NCBI GenBank assembly: GCA_016715895.1
Contig: JADJXH010000003.1
Span: 62,001 to 126,000, forward strand
From: Flavobacteriales bacterium
GTDB lineage: Bacteria > Bacteroidota > Bacteroidia > Flavobacteriales_F > PHOS-HE28
Reading direction: 5' to 3'
Length of the DNA: 64,000 nucleotides
In this document: in pieces, positions 50,425 to 60,600 of the stretch
How positions within the stretch are numbered: the stretch's first letter is position 1
Layout of the letters: every line of letters starts with the position of its first letter
The notes under the pieces: model-generated
Databases searched by the model: none
The model's input: the letters and a program-made list of their open reading frames with translations, nothing else
Told to the model about the DNA's origin: nothing
Program-made: the position numbers and the translations under genes

Positions 50425-51963
50425 ATGAGCAGGAAGATCGGCTTCACCAATTTCCGGCGGTTCATCGACTTTGAACCGATCGAGTACGACCGCGTCACCT
50501 TTCTGGTAGGGCGCAACAACTCCGGTAAGAGCACCGTGGTAAAGGCCCTGATGCTGGTGGTGAACTACCTGAAGTCAGGCAGGATCGATCAGATTAGCTT
50601 CAGCGACAAGGTGCTCGAGAGCGTCAACATTGTCACCTACGAGCGTGCGAAGAACCGCTTGGCGAAGGAGAACCTGATCCGCTTCATACATGCTCTGGGG
50701 CCATTCGAAGTCGCCTTGACGGTCACAGGAGAGGATGGCAAAACTTCTGGACGGGTGCAGAGACTCTCTATTCAGGACAAGGTGAGGAACCTTCTGATCG
50801 AAGTCGCGCCCGAGCAGCGAACCATTTCAATCACAGCCGAAGGCGCTCAGGAGCAAGGAGCAACACGAAAGTCCAGTGCCCTAGAGGAGCTCGAACGGAG
50901 GATCCAGAGCCTCAGAATGGACTTGAAAGGTTCGGGGCTACCGAAAACAAGTGCGGGGTATATCAAGCTGAACCAGGAGCTCAGGACATTGGTGAAGAGG
51001 AGGCCCGAGTTGAAAAAGGCGATCAAAGCCGAGATGCCTGCTGGGTCTGGATATACTGTGAGTTCCTTCTATCCTACGGGACTCGACTTGAGCCAAGCCT
51101 TGCAGGGCTTTCTTGACGAGATCCGACGAATGAGCTTGGAGCGATACAAGAAATTAGCGGAGAACAAGGCCAAGAAGAAGAAGGACCTGGAAGCTGGCTT
51201 TGCGAATTACAAAGCAGCCCAGGCAAACCGACGCAAATTGGAGGAAAGTGTCCAGGCCTTCTTTGAAGAAGTTGATCGGGTTGGCTTGTACTACCTGGGT
51301 GCGAGCAGCATCAAGCAACCGGCGCTCTATGCCATCCGGGACCGGAATAATGCCCTGGCACAAGCAATAGACGACTATCAGCAGCTTGGGGTCTTGCCTG
51401 GTGAGGAAGCTCATCGGTTCATCCTTCAATGGCTGTCTGACGATGAAGGGTTTGAAGTGGGCGATGACTTCGAAGTTGTGATGCGCTCCGGCGAGGCGTA
51501 CGAAGTGAACGTGTTCTCTCATGGCACCAAGATCCCTTTGTCGGATAAGGGCATGGGGTCCATCCAAGCCATGCTCCTGCTCTTCCGCTTGGCCTGCATC
51601 ATCCATAAGACCAAGGTGAATCCAGCTTATCGTCCAATTGTCATCATCGAAGAGCCGGAATTGAACCTACACCCCAAGTTGCAGAGCCGGTTAGCGGACC
51701 TCTTCCTGGGCGTCCATCGCAAGCATGGAGTGGAGTTCATCATTGAGACCCACTCGGAGTATGCCATCCGTAAGACTCAAGCCTTGGTGAAGGTGAATGA
51801 GTTTGAGGTACCCCCGAACGAGAACCCTTTCACGATAGTCTACTTCGACAAGGATGGCCTCTCCACCTGGAAGATGAAGTACCGGCCCGATGGTCGGTTC
51901 GAAAATGAGTTCGGCGAGGGCTTCTATGACATCTCCGGCAACCTCACCTTGGACCTGATCTGA
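50425..51963 (+). CDS. AAA-family (SMC/RecF-like) ATPase
   Basis: The product is 512 residues. It starts SRKIGFTNFRRFIDFEPIEYDR and has Walker A GRNNSGKSTVVKAL (about 30-43). A helical insertion with Lys/Glu/Arg-rich coiled-coil segments (about 150-280) separates it from the distal part with the signature SDKGMGSIQAMLLLFRLA (about 372), Walker B IVIIEEPELNLHPKLQSRLADLF (about 410-430) and the H-loop region ETHSEY (about 445). This is the OLD/RecF-like ATPase layout, without a TOPRIM domain. It overlaps the next gene by 1 bp, so the two form a pair. Confidence 0.85.
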   Translation: MSRKIGFTNFRRFIDFEPIEYDRVTFLVGRNNSGKSTVVKALMLVVNYLKSGRIDQISFSDKVLESVNIVTYERAKNRLAKENLIRFIHALGPFEVALTVTGEDGKTSGRVQRLSIQDKVRNLLIEVAPEQRTISITAEGAQEQGATRKSSALEELERRIQSLRMDLKGSGLPKTSAGYIKLNQELRTLVKRRPELKKAIKAEMPAGSGYTVSSFYPTGLDLSQALQGFLDEIRRMSLERYKKLAENKAKKKKDLEAGFANYKAAQANRRKLEESVQAFFEEVDRVGLYYLGASSIKQPALYAIRDRNNALAQAIDDYQQLGVLPGEEAHRFILQWLSDDEGFEVGDDFEVVMRSGEAYEVNVFSHGTKIPLSDKGMGSIQAMLLLFRLACIIHKTKVNPAYRPIVIIEEPELNLHPKLQSRLADLFLGVHRKHGVEFIIETHSEYAIRKTQALVKVNEFEVPPNENPFTIVYFDKDGLSTWKMKYRPDGRFENEFGEGFYDISGNLTLDLI

Positions 51964-52976
51964 TGACGGTGTACTTCGACAAAGCGAACCTCGAGGTGTT
52001 CGCGGGCCGGAAAAGCGAGGCCATGTACCCGGATTGCCTCCGCATGGTGCAGCGCGACTTGGACAAGACGTTCAACTTCTCCAAGGATGAACTGAAGGCG
52101 AATGCCAACCTGTTGGCGTGGTTTCAGCTACACATGGCCGGGAACATTGGGAAGACCACCATCACTTACGCCGACCCCGTTTTCCCTGTTCGACCACTCA
52201 AGTCCAATACACCCAACACGTTCAATGCCACACAATTGGCCAGCGTTTATCTGCTCGATGACGAGCGGATGGATGCCTTCAAGGGAACCTCGGCCGTTCT
52301 TGCTGGCAAGCCAGGAGAGTGCATTGAAACGCTGACCCCACTCTTCCTTGGTAACGGTGACTATAAGTTCGAGCGCAAGTATCGCATCAGCGATAAGGCG
52401 AATGTTGGAGCAACTACACCGCCCGCGACCTTCTGCGAGTGGGCGCAACTGAAGGAGGTTGCCACACCTATCACTGATATTCTGATCGTTGATCGCTTTA
52501 TTGCGCATGATGTGTCATTGCTACCGGCGAATCTCGAAGCTCTTATTGCGGGCCTCGGATGCCATAGCCGCACCGCGGTCAACGTGGTCATCTATACTGA
52601 CTCATCGAAACTGAAGGCTGACTACACCGCCCTCAGAGCAAGGGTTCGAGCCGCGATACAAAGAGCGACGGGAAAGCAGGGAACCTTCACTTTGGTGTCA
52701 GTAACGACCATCAAAGGACTTAAGTCATTCGGCGAGCACGACCGGACTATTCTCACGAACTATTTCCGGGTGTATTCCGGAGATTCATTTAACTATTGGC
52801 TGAGCAATGGCACGAAGACCACTACGGGGCGAGAGATCTCCTTCAGTTCCTTGGCCGATGAGACGAACCGTCTACTGGCAAAGCAACTCGTGGCCGACCT
52901 GCAAGCCAACTTGGACCAGCTATCTGACCGGTCCATAGAGGGCGACAAGAAGTCCGGTTTCTTCACCTTCAAATGA
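51963..52976 (+). CDS. Unknown partner of the AAA-family ATPase
   Basis: The product is 337 residues, coupled to the ATPase by a 1-bp overlap (stop and start share TGATG). I do not recognise the family. The N-terminal half has no clear motif. A region at about 170-195 (ITDILIVDRFIAHDVSLLP) and a late GEHDRTILTNYF (about 258-269) followed by SGDSFNYW resemble the HDR-type phosphodiesterase-like strands seen in PLD-fold effectors, but a complete H-x-K pair is not visible. It ends 66 bp before hsdM of system 2. It may be a nuclease or other effector controlled by the ATPase. Confidence 0.6.
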   Translation: MTVYFDKANLEVFAGRKSEAMYPDCLRMVQRDLDKTFNFSKDELKANANLLAWFQLHMAGNIGKTTITYADPVFPVRPLKSNTPNTFNATQLASVYLLDDERMDAFKGTSAVLAGKPGECIETLTPLFLGNGDYKFERKYRISDKANVGATTPPATFCEWAQLKEVATPITDILIVDRFIAHDVSLLPANLEALIAGLGCHSRTAVNVVIYTDSSKLKADYTALRARVRAAIQRATGKQGTFTLVSVTTIKGLKSFGEHDRTILTNYFRVYSGDSFNYWLSNGTKTTTGREISFSSLADETNRLLAKQLVADLQANLDQLSDRSIEGDKKSGFFTFK

Positions 52977-53042
52977 CCTGTGCACATCCACTGCACAGAA
53001 GCCCCCTTCCTTTGCATCGTCAACGGAACAACGACCCCGAAC

Positions 53043-54806
53043 ATGACCGATAAGAAAGCCGACGTCTCCTTCATCTTCGAGATCACCAACAAGGTGCTCT
53101 GGAACGTCTTCAAGAAGAACGAGATCGGCGATGTGCTCCTGCCCTTCGTGGTGCTGCGTCGTCTGGACTGCATCCTGGAGCCGGTGAACCCCAAGGTGCG
53201 CGAGGCCTACACCAAGTTCAAGGACAAGGTGAACGAGGAGAAGCTCACTCCCATCCTGCGCAAGGCCGCCGGGGGGCTCCAGTTCTACAACACCAGCAAG
53301 CACACGCTCAGCAGCTTGCTGGAGAACCCGCGCACCGTTGACATCGACTTCAACAACTACCTCAACGGGTTCAACCAGGAGGTGCGCGACATCTTCGAGA
53401 ACTTCCAGTTCAGCAAGGTGGTGGCGCGGCTGCTGAAGAACAAGCTGCTGTACGAGATGATCGATGCCATCTGCAAGGTGGACCTGCACGTGGAGAAGAT
53501 CGATCACCACAAGATGGGGCTCATCTTCGAGGAGCTCATCAGGATCAGCAACGAACAGAGCAACGAGACGGCGGGTGAGCACTTCACGCCGCGCGACGTG
53601 ATCGAGCTGATGTGCAAGGTGATCTTCAGCACCGAGAAGAAGGAGTTGTGCCAGGAAGGCATCATCCGCACCATCTACGACCCGACCTTGGGCACCGGCG
53701 GCATGGTGAACCTGGCCAAGAACTACATCCTGGATGAGCTGCTGGAGAAGTGCAAGACCCCGCCCACGCTCCGCACCTACGGGCAGGAGATCAACGAGCA
53801 GTCCTACGCCATCGCCAAATCAGAGGCGCTGATCACCGGGGAGGACGCCAGCAACATCAGGCACGGCAACACGCTCACGGACGACCAGTTCCCCGACAAG
53901 CACTTCCACTACCAGCTGGCCAACCCGCCCTACGGCGTTACCTGGGTGCGCGACCAGGACGCCATTGTGAACGAGAGCACCAACCCGGCCGGGCGCTTCT
54001 ATGCCGGCCTGCCCCGCACCAGCGACGGCACCTTGCTCTTCATCCAGCACATGCTGCACAAGGCCGAGCGTGAGAACGGCAAGATCGCGGTGGTCACCAA
54101 CGGCTCGCCGCTCTTCACCGGCAGCGCGGGTAGCGGCGAAAGCGACATCCGCAAGCACATCATCAGCAACGATTGGCTGGATTGCATCATCGCCCTGCCC
54201 AAGGACCTGTTCTACAACACCGGCATCAACACCTACATCTGGTTCCTCACCATGCGCAAGGCGCCCAACCGCCGGGGCAAGGTGCAGCTGATCAACGCGA
54301 ACGTGCCGGAGGACAAGGCCAATGGCGTCACCGGCTTCTGCCGACCGGAGAAGCGCAGCATGGGCAACAAGCGCAACAAGCTCTACAGCGACCAGATCGA
54401 TGAGCTGGTGCGCATCTACCAGGCCTTTGAGCCGGGGCCCTACTGCAAGATCATGGCGAACGACGAGTTCGGCTACTACCGCGTAACGGTGGAACGGCCG
54501 CTGCTGAACGCCAAGGGTAAGGTGACGTTGGACAAGAGCGGCAACCCCAAGCCGGACCCCAAGCGACGCGATACCGAGAACATCCCGCTGGGCGAGAACA
54601 TCGAGGCCTACTTCGAGCGGGAGGTGATCCCCCACGCCCCCGATGCCTGGATCGACCACGACAAGACGCGCATTGGCTACGACATCAACTTCACCAAGTA
54701 CTTCTATGAGTATCAGCGCTCAAGGCCACCAGCTGAGATCGAGAAGGACATCATCCGCATCAACAAGGAAGTCGTGGGTCTGTTGGAAGAGCTGTTCACA
54801 CGCTGA
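53043..54806 (+). CDS. hsdM: Type I restriction-modification DNA methyltransferase subunit HsdM (system 2)
   Basis: ATG at 53043 (MTDKKADVSFIFEITNKVLW) gives 587 residues. The N-terminal HsdM_N helical domain is followed by SAM motif I DPTLGTGGMV (about 220) and catalytic NPPYGV (about 298). It is distinct from the HsdM of system 1 (NPPF, different N-terminus), so the two systems are unrelated copies. It is the first gene of an overlapping run hsdM-hsdS-rmuC-hsdR. Confidence 0.95.
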   Translation: MTDKKADVSFIFEITNKVLWNVFKKNEIGDVLLPFVVLRRLDCILEPVNPKVREAYTKFKDKVNEEKLTPILRKAAGGLQFYNTSKHTLSSLLENPRTVDIDFNNYLNGFNQEVRDIFENFQFSKVVARLLKNKLLYEMIDAICKVDLHVEKIDHHKMGLIFEELIRISNEQSNETAGEHFTPRDVIELMCKVIFSTEKKELCQEGIIRTIYDPTLGTGGMVNLAKNYILDELLEKCKTPPTLRTYGQEINEQSYAIAKSEALITGEDASNIRHGNTLTDDQFPDKHFHYQLANPPYGVTWVRDQDAIVNESTNPAGRFYAGLPRTSDGTLLFIQHMLHKAERENGKIAVVTNGSPLFTGSAGSGESDIRKHIISNDWLDCIIALPKDLFYNTGINTYIWFLTMRKAPNRRGKVQLINANVPEDKANGVTGFCRPEKRSMGNKRNKLYSDQIDELVRIYQAFEPGPYCKIMANDEFGYYRVTVERPLLNAKGKVTLDKSGNPKPDPKRRDTENIPLGENIEAYFEREVIPHAPDAWIDHDKTRIGYDINFTKYFYEYQRSRPPAEIEKDIIRINKEVVGLLEELFTR

Positions 54807-56092
54807 TGAATCGTTACCCGACATATCGCCACTCGGGCGTCGATTGGATCGGTGAGGTGCCGGAACACTGGAGCGTTGCGACCCTCTACAGGTGCATCGA
54901 CCCAAGCCGAAGACTGACCTACGGCATTGTACAAGCTGGCCCCAAGCTCGATGTAGGCATACCCTACATACGACCTGCTGACATGACCGATGAGGGCATT
55001 CCTAGCGTTACGGACCTGCCCAAGACCAGCCCTGAGATAGCTGCGAACTATTCGCGCTCAGCTGTACAGGAAGGCGATATTGTAATGAGCATTGGACCCA
55101 GCTTCGGAAAGGTGGCGATGGCGCAGGCGGAACATACAGGCGCCAACCTTACGCAGGGCACTGCGAGGATAGCTATAGCGGAAGAGCATCTGGCCAGGTA
55201 CTTCTTCTGGCTACTGCGTTCGAGTGACGTTCACCAGTATTGGACATCCATCGCCACGGGCGCGACTTTTCCCGCATTGAACCTTGAACCACTTGGTAGC
55301 ACCGTGGTTCCGATCCCAAGCTACAAGGAGCAACAGAAGATCGCCGCCTACCTGGACCACACCACGGCGCTGATCGACCAGCTGCTCGTGAAGAACACCG
55401 CCCTGCTGGAATTGCTGGACCAGCAGCGCAAGGCCATCATCAACGAGGCGGTAACCAAGGGGCTGGACCCGAAGGTGCCGATGAAGGAAAGTGGTATCGG
55501 GTGGTTGGGAAAGGTGCCGAAGCATTGGTCCATATGCAAGTTGAAGCGCTTGGTTTCCATGAAGAGTGGAGACTTCATCTCGGCCAGTTCCATTGGCGAC
55601 GATGGTCCCTATTTGGTCTACGGTGGCAACGGTGTTCGCGGCACGGCAGAATCCTACACCCACGATGGAGATTTTGTGCTGATAGGTCGGCAGGGAGCAT
55701 TGTGCGGCAACATCAACTACGCCAATGGTAAGTTCTGGGCTACTGAGCATGCCGTGGTTGTCACACCGGTGCAACCTATGGATACCCAATACCTCGGGGA
55801 ACTGTTGAGGGCAATGAACTTGAATCAATACAGCGAATCAGCAGCGCAGCCTGGGCTGTCCGTTACCAAGATCAGCAACCTGGACGTGCCGAATGTGCCT
55901 TACGACGAGCAGGTAAGGATTGGGGCATTTCTACAGGAGCGAACTGAACTATTTGAACGAGCGAAGGCTGGAGTTGTGGCAGTGATGGAGAAGCTGAAGG
56001 AGTATCGCCAGTCCATCATCTCTGAAGCGGTCACGGGCAAGGTCGACCTGCGGGAGTGGGAGCCGGCCAAACAACAAGCAATACGGTCATGA
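54806..56092 (+). CDS. hsdS: Type I restriction specificity subunit HsdS (system 2)
   Basis: The product is 428 residues, sharing 1 bp with the hsdM stop (TGATG). Two target-recognition domains: TRD1 begins HSGVDWIGEVPEHWSVATLYR, TRD2 begins ESGIGWLGKVPKHWSICKLKR (about 220). The conserved helical spacers are EQQKIAAYLDHTTALIDQLL (about 175) and, at the end, EKLKEYRQSIISEAVTGKVDLR. The matched 'W.G.VP.HW' starts are typical of HsdS repeats. It ends 4 bp into the rmuC gene. Confidence 0.95.
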   Translation: MNRYPTYRHSGVDWIGEVPEHWSVATLYRCIDPSRRLTYGIVQAGPKLDVGIPYIRPADMTDEGIPSVTDLPKTSPEIAANYSRSAVQEGDIVMSIGPSFGKVAMAQAEHTGANLTQGTARIAIAEEHLARYFFWLLRSSDVHQYWTSIATGATFPALNLEPLGSTVVPIPSYKEQQKIAAYLDHTTALIDQLLVKNTALLELLDQQRKAIINEAVTKGLDPKVPMKESGIGWLGKVPKHWSICKLKRLVSMKSGDFISASSIGDDGPYLVYGGNGVRGTAESYTHDGDFVLIGRQGALCGNINYANGKFWATEHAVVVTPVQPMDTQYLGELLRAMNLNQYSESAAQPGLSVTKISNLDVPNVPYDEQVRIGAFLQERTELFERAKAGVVAVMEKLKEYRQSIISEAVTGKVDLREWEPAKQQAIRS

Positions 56093-57633
56093 TGGAGGTG
56101 ATCGCATACATCGTAGTCGGGCTCGTCATCGGTCTGGTGGTCGGCTGGCTGGTCTTCAAGCTGCAGTTGGGCGGCAAGGTGGCCTCCGCTGTGGCGGAGA
56201 AGGAGCGCGCGTACAACGACCTGAACAATGAGTTCGCCGGGTACAAGTCAGCGGCGGAGCAGAAGGAGAAGACCCATGGGGAGCAGCTGCAGGCCAAGGA
56301 CAAGGAGTTGGAGGGCCTGCGGAACGACCTAAAGGAGGTAGAAGGGAGGTACTCCAAGCTGGAAACGGATGCGGCCGAGTTCAAGGCCAAGCGCGACTCC
56401 TACAAGGAGCAATTTGACGTGGCCAAGAGTGACGTGAGCGACCTGCGGACCAAGCTCGAGGAAGAGACCAAGGCACTCAACAAGGCCAAACAGGAACTCA
56501 GCACGGCCATTGCGGACCTAAAGGCTGCGAACGACAAGCTGGCCACCCAGAAGACCGCGATCGAGGACCTGCAGAAGACCATGCAGGAGAAGTTTGAGAA
56601 CATAGCGAACAAGATCCTGGAGGAGAAGAGTGCGAAGTTCACAGAAGCGAATGAGAAGAACATCAAGGCGCTCATCGATCCGCTGGGAAAGGACATCGAA
56701 GCCTTTAAGGAGAAGGTGACCCAAGAAAGCAAAGAGCGCTTCTCGCTTGGTGAGAAAGTGAAGGAGCTTGTTGCCCTGAACAACGCAACGAACGAAGCGG
56801 CCATCAACCTCACCAAGGCCCTGAAGGGCGAGGCCAAGACCCAGGGCCTTTGGGGTGAGATGATCCTGGAGAGTATCCTGGAATTGTCTGGGTTGCGACC
56901 TCAGGAGCAGTACTTCATGGAGCATCAGTTGTTCGATGAGCACGGGAAGGCGCTGCGATCTGAAGTGGAAGGGAAGAAGATGCGCCCGGACGCTTTGATC
57001 ATGTACCCCGACGATCGGCACGTGATCGTGGACTCCAAGGTGTCGCTCACGGCCTATGCCCGTGCAGTAGCAACTACCGAAGACGGGGAACGTGATGCGG
57101 CCCTGAGCGCGCACGTAGCTTCTTTGAAGAGCCACATTGAAGGTCTTAGTGCGAAGGGTTACGAGGACTACAGCAAGAGCCTGGACTTCGTGTTAATGTT
57201 CGTGCCCAGCGAAGCCGCCTATAGCGCCGCCTTGCAGAAGGACCCGAACCTGTGGGCCTATGCCTACAGCAAGCGTATCCTGTTGCAGAGCCCCACGAAC
57301 CTGATCACTTCGTTGAAGCTGATCGAGGAACTGTGGAAGCGGGAGGCACGCAACCAGAATGCCGAGGCCATCGCGCAATTGGGTGCGAAGCTCTATGATA
57401 AGCTCGTAGGCTTCGTTAGCAGTCTTGAGGCGGTGGGCGAGCAGTTGGAGAAGGCCAAGGGCAAGTATGACCAAGCTTATGGGCAGTTGAAGACAGGACG
57501 GGGAAACCTGATCGGCAAGGCTGCGGTCCTCAAAAGCAAGGTGGTGGATACAAAGAAGGAACTACCGGAAGGGTTGGTCACCGAAGCGCTGTTGGAGGAG
57601 GAAATGAGCAACGACGAAGAGAACGATGGCTGA
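56089..57633 (+). CDS. rmuC: RmuC family DNA recombination protein within the type I operon
   Basis: ATG at 56089 overlaps the hsdS stop by 4 bp and gives 514 residues. An N-terminal membrane helix (VIAYIVVGLVIGLVVGWLVF) is followed by a long coiled coil (about 35-200). The RmuC domain (about 215-480) has KTQGLWGEMILESILELSGL, RPDALIMYPDDRHVIVDSKVSLTAY with the nuclease-like Asp...Asp-Ser-Lys, and KRILLQSPTNLITSLKLIEELW. RmuC limits DNA inversions and is thought to be a PD-(D/E)XK nuclease. Its place between hsdS and hsdR, overlapping hsdR by 8 bp, marks it as part of the restriction operon. Confidence 0.9.
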   Translation: MMEVIAYIVVGLVIGLVVGWLVFKLQLGGKVASAVAEKERAYNDLNNEFAGYKSAAEQKEKTHGEQLQAKDKELEGLRNDLKEVEGRYSKLETDAAEFKAKRDSYKEQFDVAKSDVSDLRTKLEEETKALNKAKQELSTAIADLKAANDKLATQKTAIEDLQKTMQEKFENIANKILEEKSAKFTEANEKNIKALIDPLGKDIEAFKEKVTQESKERFSLGEKVKELVALNNATNEAAINLTKALKGEAKTQGLWGEMILESILELSGLRPQEQYFMEHQLFDEHGKALRSEVEGKKMRPDALIMYPDDRHVIVDSKVSLTAYARAVATTEDGERDAALSAHVASLKSHIEGLSAKGYEDYSKSLDFVLMFVPSEAAYSAALQKDPNLWAYAYSKRILLQSPTNLITSLKLIEELWKREARNQNAEAIAQLGAKLYDKLVGFVSSLEAVGEQLEKAKGKYDQAYGQLKTGRGNLIGKAAVLKSKVVDTKKELPEGLVTEALLEEEMSNDEENDG

Positions 57634-60600
57634 AGGCACCAAGGAATCGCACTTCGAGGATCACGCGGTCAGGTACCTGACCCGCGACCTCGGCACGGAG
57701 TTGCGTGAGTATGAGCGCAAGGACAGCAGCGTCTACGACAAGGAACTGGCACTGATCCCGGAGGATGTGCTGGGCTTCATCAAGGACACACAGGCGGAGG
57801 TGTACGAGGCACTGACGGAGAACAAGGACCCGCAGGTGGTGGACCGGCAGTTGCTGGCCTTCATCGCGGCGGAGGTGGAGAAGCACAAGACCTTGGAGGT
57901 GCTGCGCGAACCGCGCCGCTACCTGGGCCAGCGCATCCGCATGGCCTACTTCAAGCCCAACCACGACCGCAGCCCCGAGCACCTGGTGAACTACGGCAAG
58001 AACCGGCTGACGGTGGTGCGGCAACTGAAGTACAGCAAGCGCAATGAGAACGCCATTGATGTGGTGCTCTTTGTGAACGGCCTGCCCGTGGTGACCCTGG
58101 AGCTGAAGAACAGCCTCACCGGGCAGCACACCGAGCACGCCATCAAGCAGTACATCGCCGACCGCGACCCGAAGGAGAAGCTCTTGGAGTTCGAACGCTG
58201 CCTGGTCCACTTCGCCCTGGGCACGGACAAGGTGAGCATGTGTACGAAGCTGGCAGGCAAGGACACCTTCTTCCTACCCTTCAACAAAGGGCTGGTGAAC
58301 GAGAACCCGAACGGTTTCGCCACGGCCTACCTCTGGGAGGATGTCCTGACCAAGGACTCCCTGATGGACCTGATCCAGAACTACATCAACCCGCAGGTCG
58401 AGAAAGAGAAGGTGTTCGATCCCAAGACACGCGGCCTGAAGGAGGTCAAGAAACGCAAACTCATCTTCCCTCGCTACCACCAGCGCAGGGCGGTGAAAGG
58501 GCTGCTGGAAGCCGTGCGAACCGATGGCGTGGGCCGCAAGTACCTCATCTACCATTCGGCCGGTTCGGGCAAGAGCAACACCATTGCCTGGCTTGCCCAC
58601 CGGCTGTCGGACTTCTTCCGCCAGCCCAGTGATGACAACGCTCTGTTCAGCTCCACCATCGTGGTCACCGACCGCAAGGTGTTGGACAAGCAGATCCAGG
58701 ACAACATCAGGGCGTTCGACAATACTCCAGGCGCCGTGGCCTATATCGGGCCCAACAAGACCAGCCAGGACCTGAAGGAGGCGATCGACAGCCGAAAGCG
58801 CGTGATCGTCACCACCCTACAGAAGTTCCCGAAGATCTCTGAGTACATCAGTGAGAATCCGGACCGCACCTACGCGGTGATCATCGATGAGGCGCACAGC
58901 AGCCAGAGCGGGGAAGCGGCCCGGCATCTGCGCAAGGCCCTTTCACTGGACGAAGCTGAGCAGAAGGACGAGCGGGAAAAGGACCTGGACGAGCTGATCG
59001 AGGATGAGATCCGCAGCAAGGGCGACCAGAAGAACATCTCCTTCTTCGCCTTCACGGCCACGCCCAAGCCCAAGACCATCGAGCTGTTCGGCACCGACCG
59101 GGGTGCCGGCAAGGAGGCCTTCGACACCTACACGATGGAGCAGGCCATCAAGGAAGGCTTCATCATGGATGTGCTCCAGAACTACATGAGCTGGAAGCGC
59201 TATTACAAGCTGGTGAAGCGCACCGAGGTGGAGGATAAGGAGTACGAGAAGAAGCGCACCGTGCGCCTGCTGTCCTCGTTCGTGGACCTGCAGGACCACG
59301 CCATCGAGACCAAGAGCCGCGTAATGCTGGAACACTTCGTGGCGCACACCCAGAAGGAGATCCAGGGCCGCGCCCGCGCCATGCTGGTGACCCGCTCACG
59401 CCTGCATGCTGTGCGCTACAAGCGCAAGTTCGATGAGCTGATGCGTGAGATGAAGCTGCCGTACAAGGCGCTGGTGGCCTTCAGCGGCACGGTAACGGAT
59501 GCCGAGACCGGTCAGGACTACACCATGACCAGCATGAACGACCTGGGCGGCAGCATGGGTGTGCCGGATGCATTGAAACTCCCGGAGTTCCGCATCCTGA
59601 TCGTAGCCAATATGTACCAGACCGGCTTTGATGAGCCCTTGCTCCATACCATGTTCGTGGACAAGAAGCTCGGCGGCGCCAACACCGTGCAGACCCTAAG
59701 CCGCTTGAACCGCACCATGCACGGCAAGGACAGCACCATGGTGCTCGATTTCGTGAACGATCCGGAGCAGGTGCAGGCCGATTTCCAGGAGTACTACGGC
59801 GGTGTGGTGATGCCGATCGAGGACCAGACGGACCCCAATTCGCTCTACGATGTGCTGCACAAAGTGGAGGAGGCGGACATCGTGTACAAGCAGGACCTGG
59901 AGTCCTTCGCCGAGCACTTCTTCCGCAAGGGCGACCACAAGGAGAAGCTGCACCCCATTCTGAACGGGATCGTCACGCGGTACAACACCGAACTTGATGA
60001 CGACGGCCGTGCGGCGTTCAAGTCCAACACCAAGGACCTCATCCGGCTCTATCGCTTCCTATCCCAGATCATCGCATTCACCGACGTAGATTTGGAGAAA
60101 TGGTACGTGCTCCTCGTGCATCTGGCCAAGAAACTGCCCGCCGAAGGAAAGGCCCTGCCGGTGGAGGTGTTGGAAGAGGTGGAACTGGACAGCTACAAGC
60201 TGCAGCATCAGTTCACCACCGCCCTGAAGCTGGAGTCGGCCACCACCCAGATGCAAGGCATGAAGCCTGGTCACGAGGTGGGCAAGGGCACCGAAGAGTA
60301 CGACTGGCTCTCGGACATCATCAAGCGCCTGAACGACACCTTCGGCCTGGACCTGACCGCCGAGGACAAGGTGGAGTTCGAGAAGATGCGGGACAACCTC
60401 TACGCCAACCAGGAGCTGATGAGCTTCTTCAACAAGAACAACGCCAAGGACAACATCCAGGACAGGTTCAACGAGGAGGTGGACAGCGAGCTCCTCAACT
60501 TCATCAACACCAAGCTGGACTTCTACAACAAGCTGACCGACGACAAGGTGAACGCGATGTTCAAGAATGCGTGGTTCGCGAAGTTGTATGATGTGAAGGT

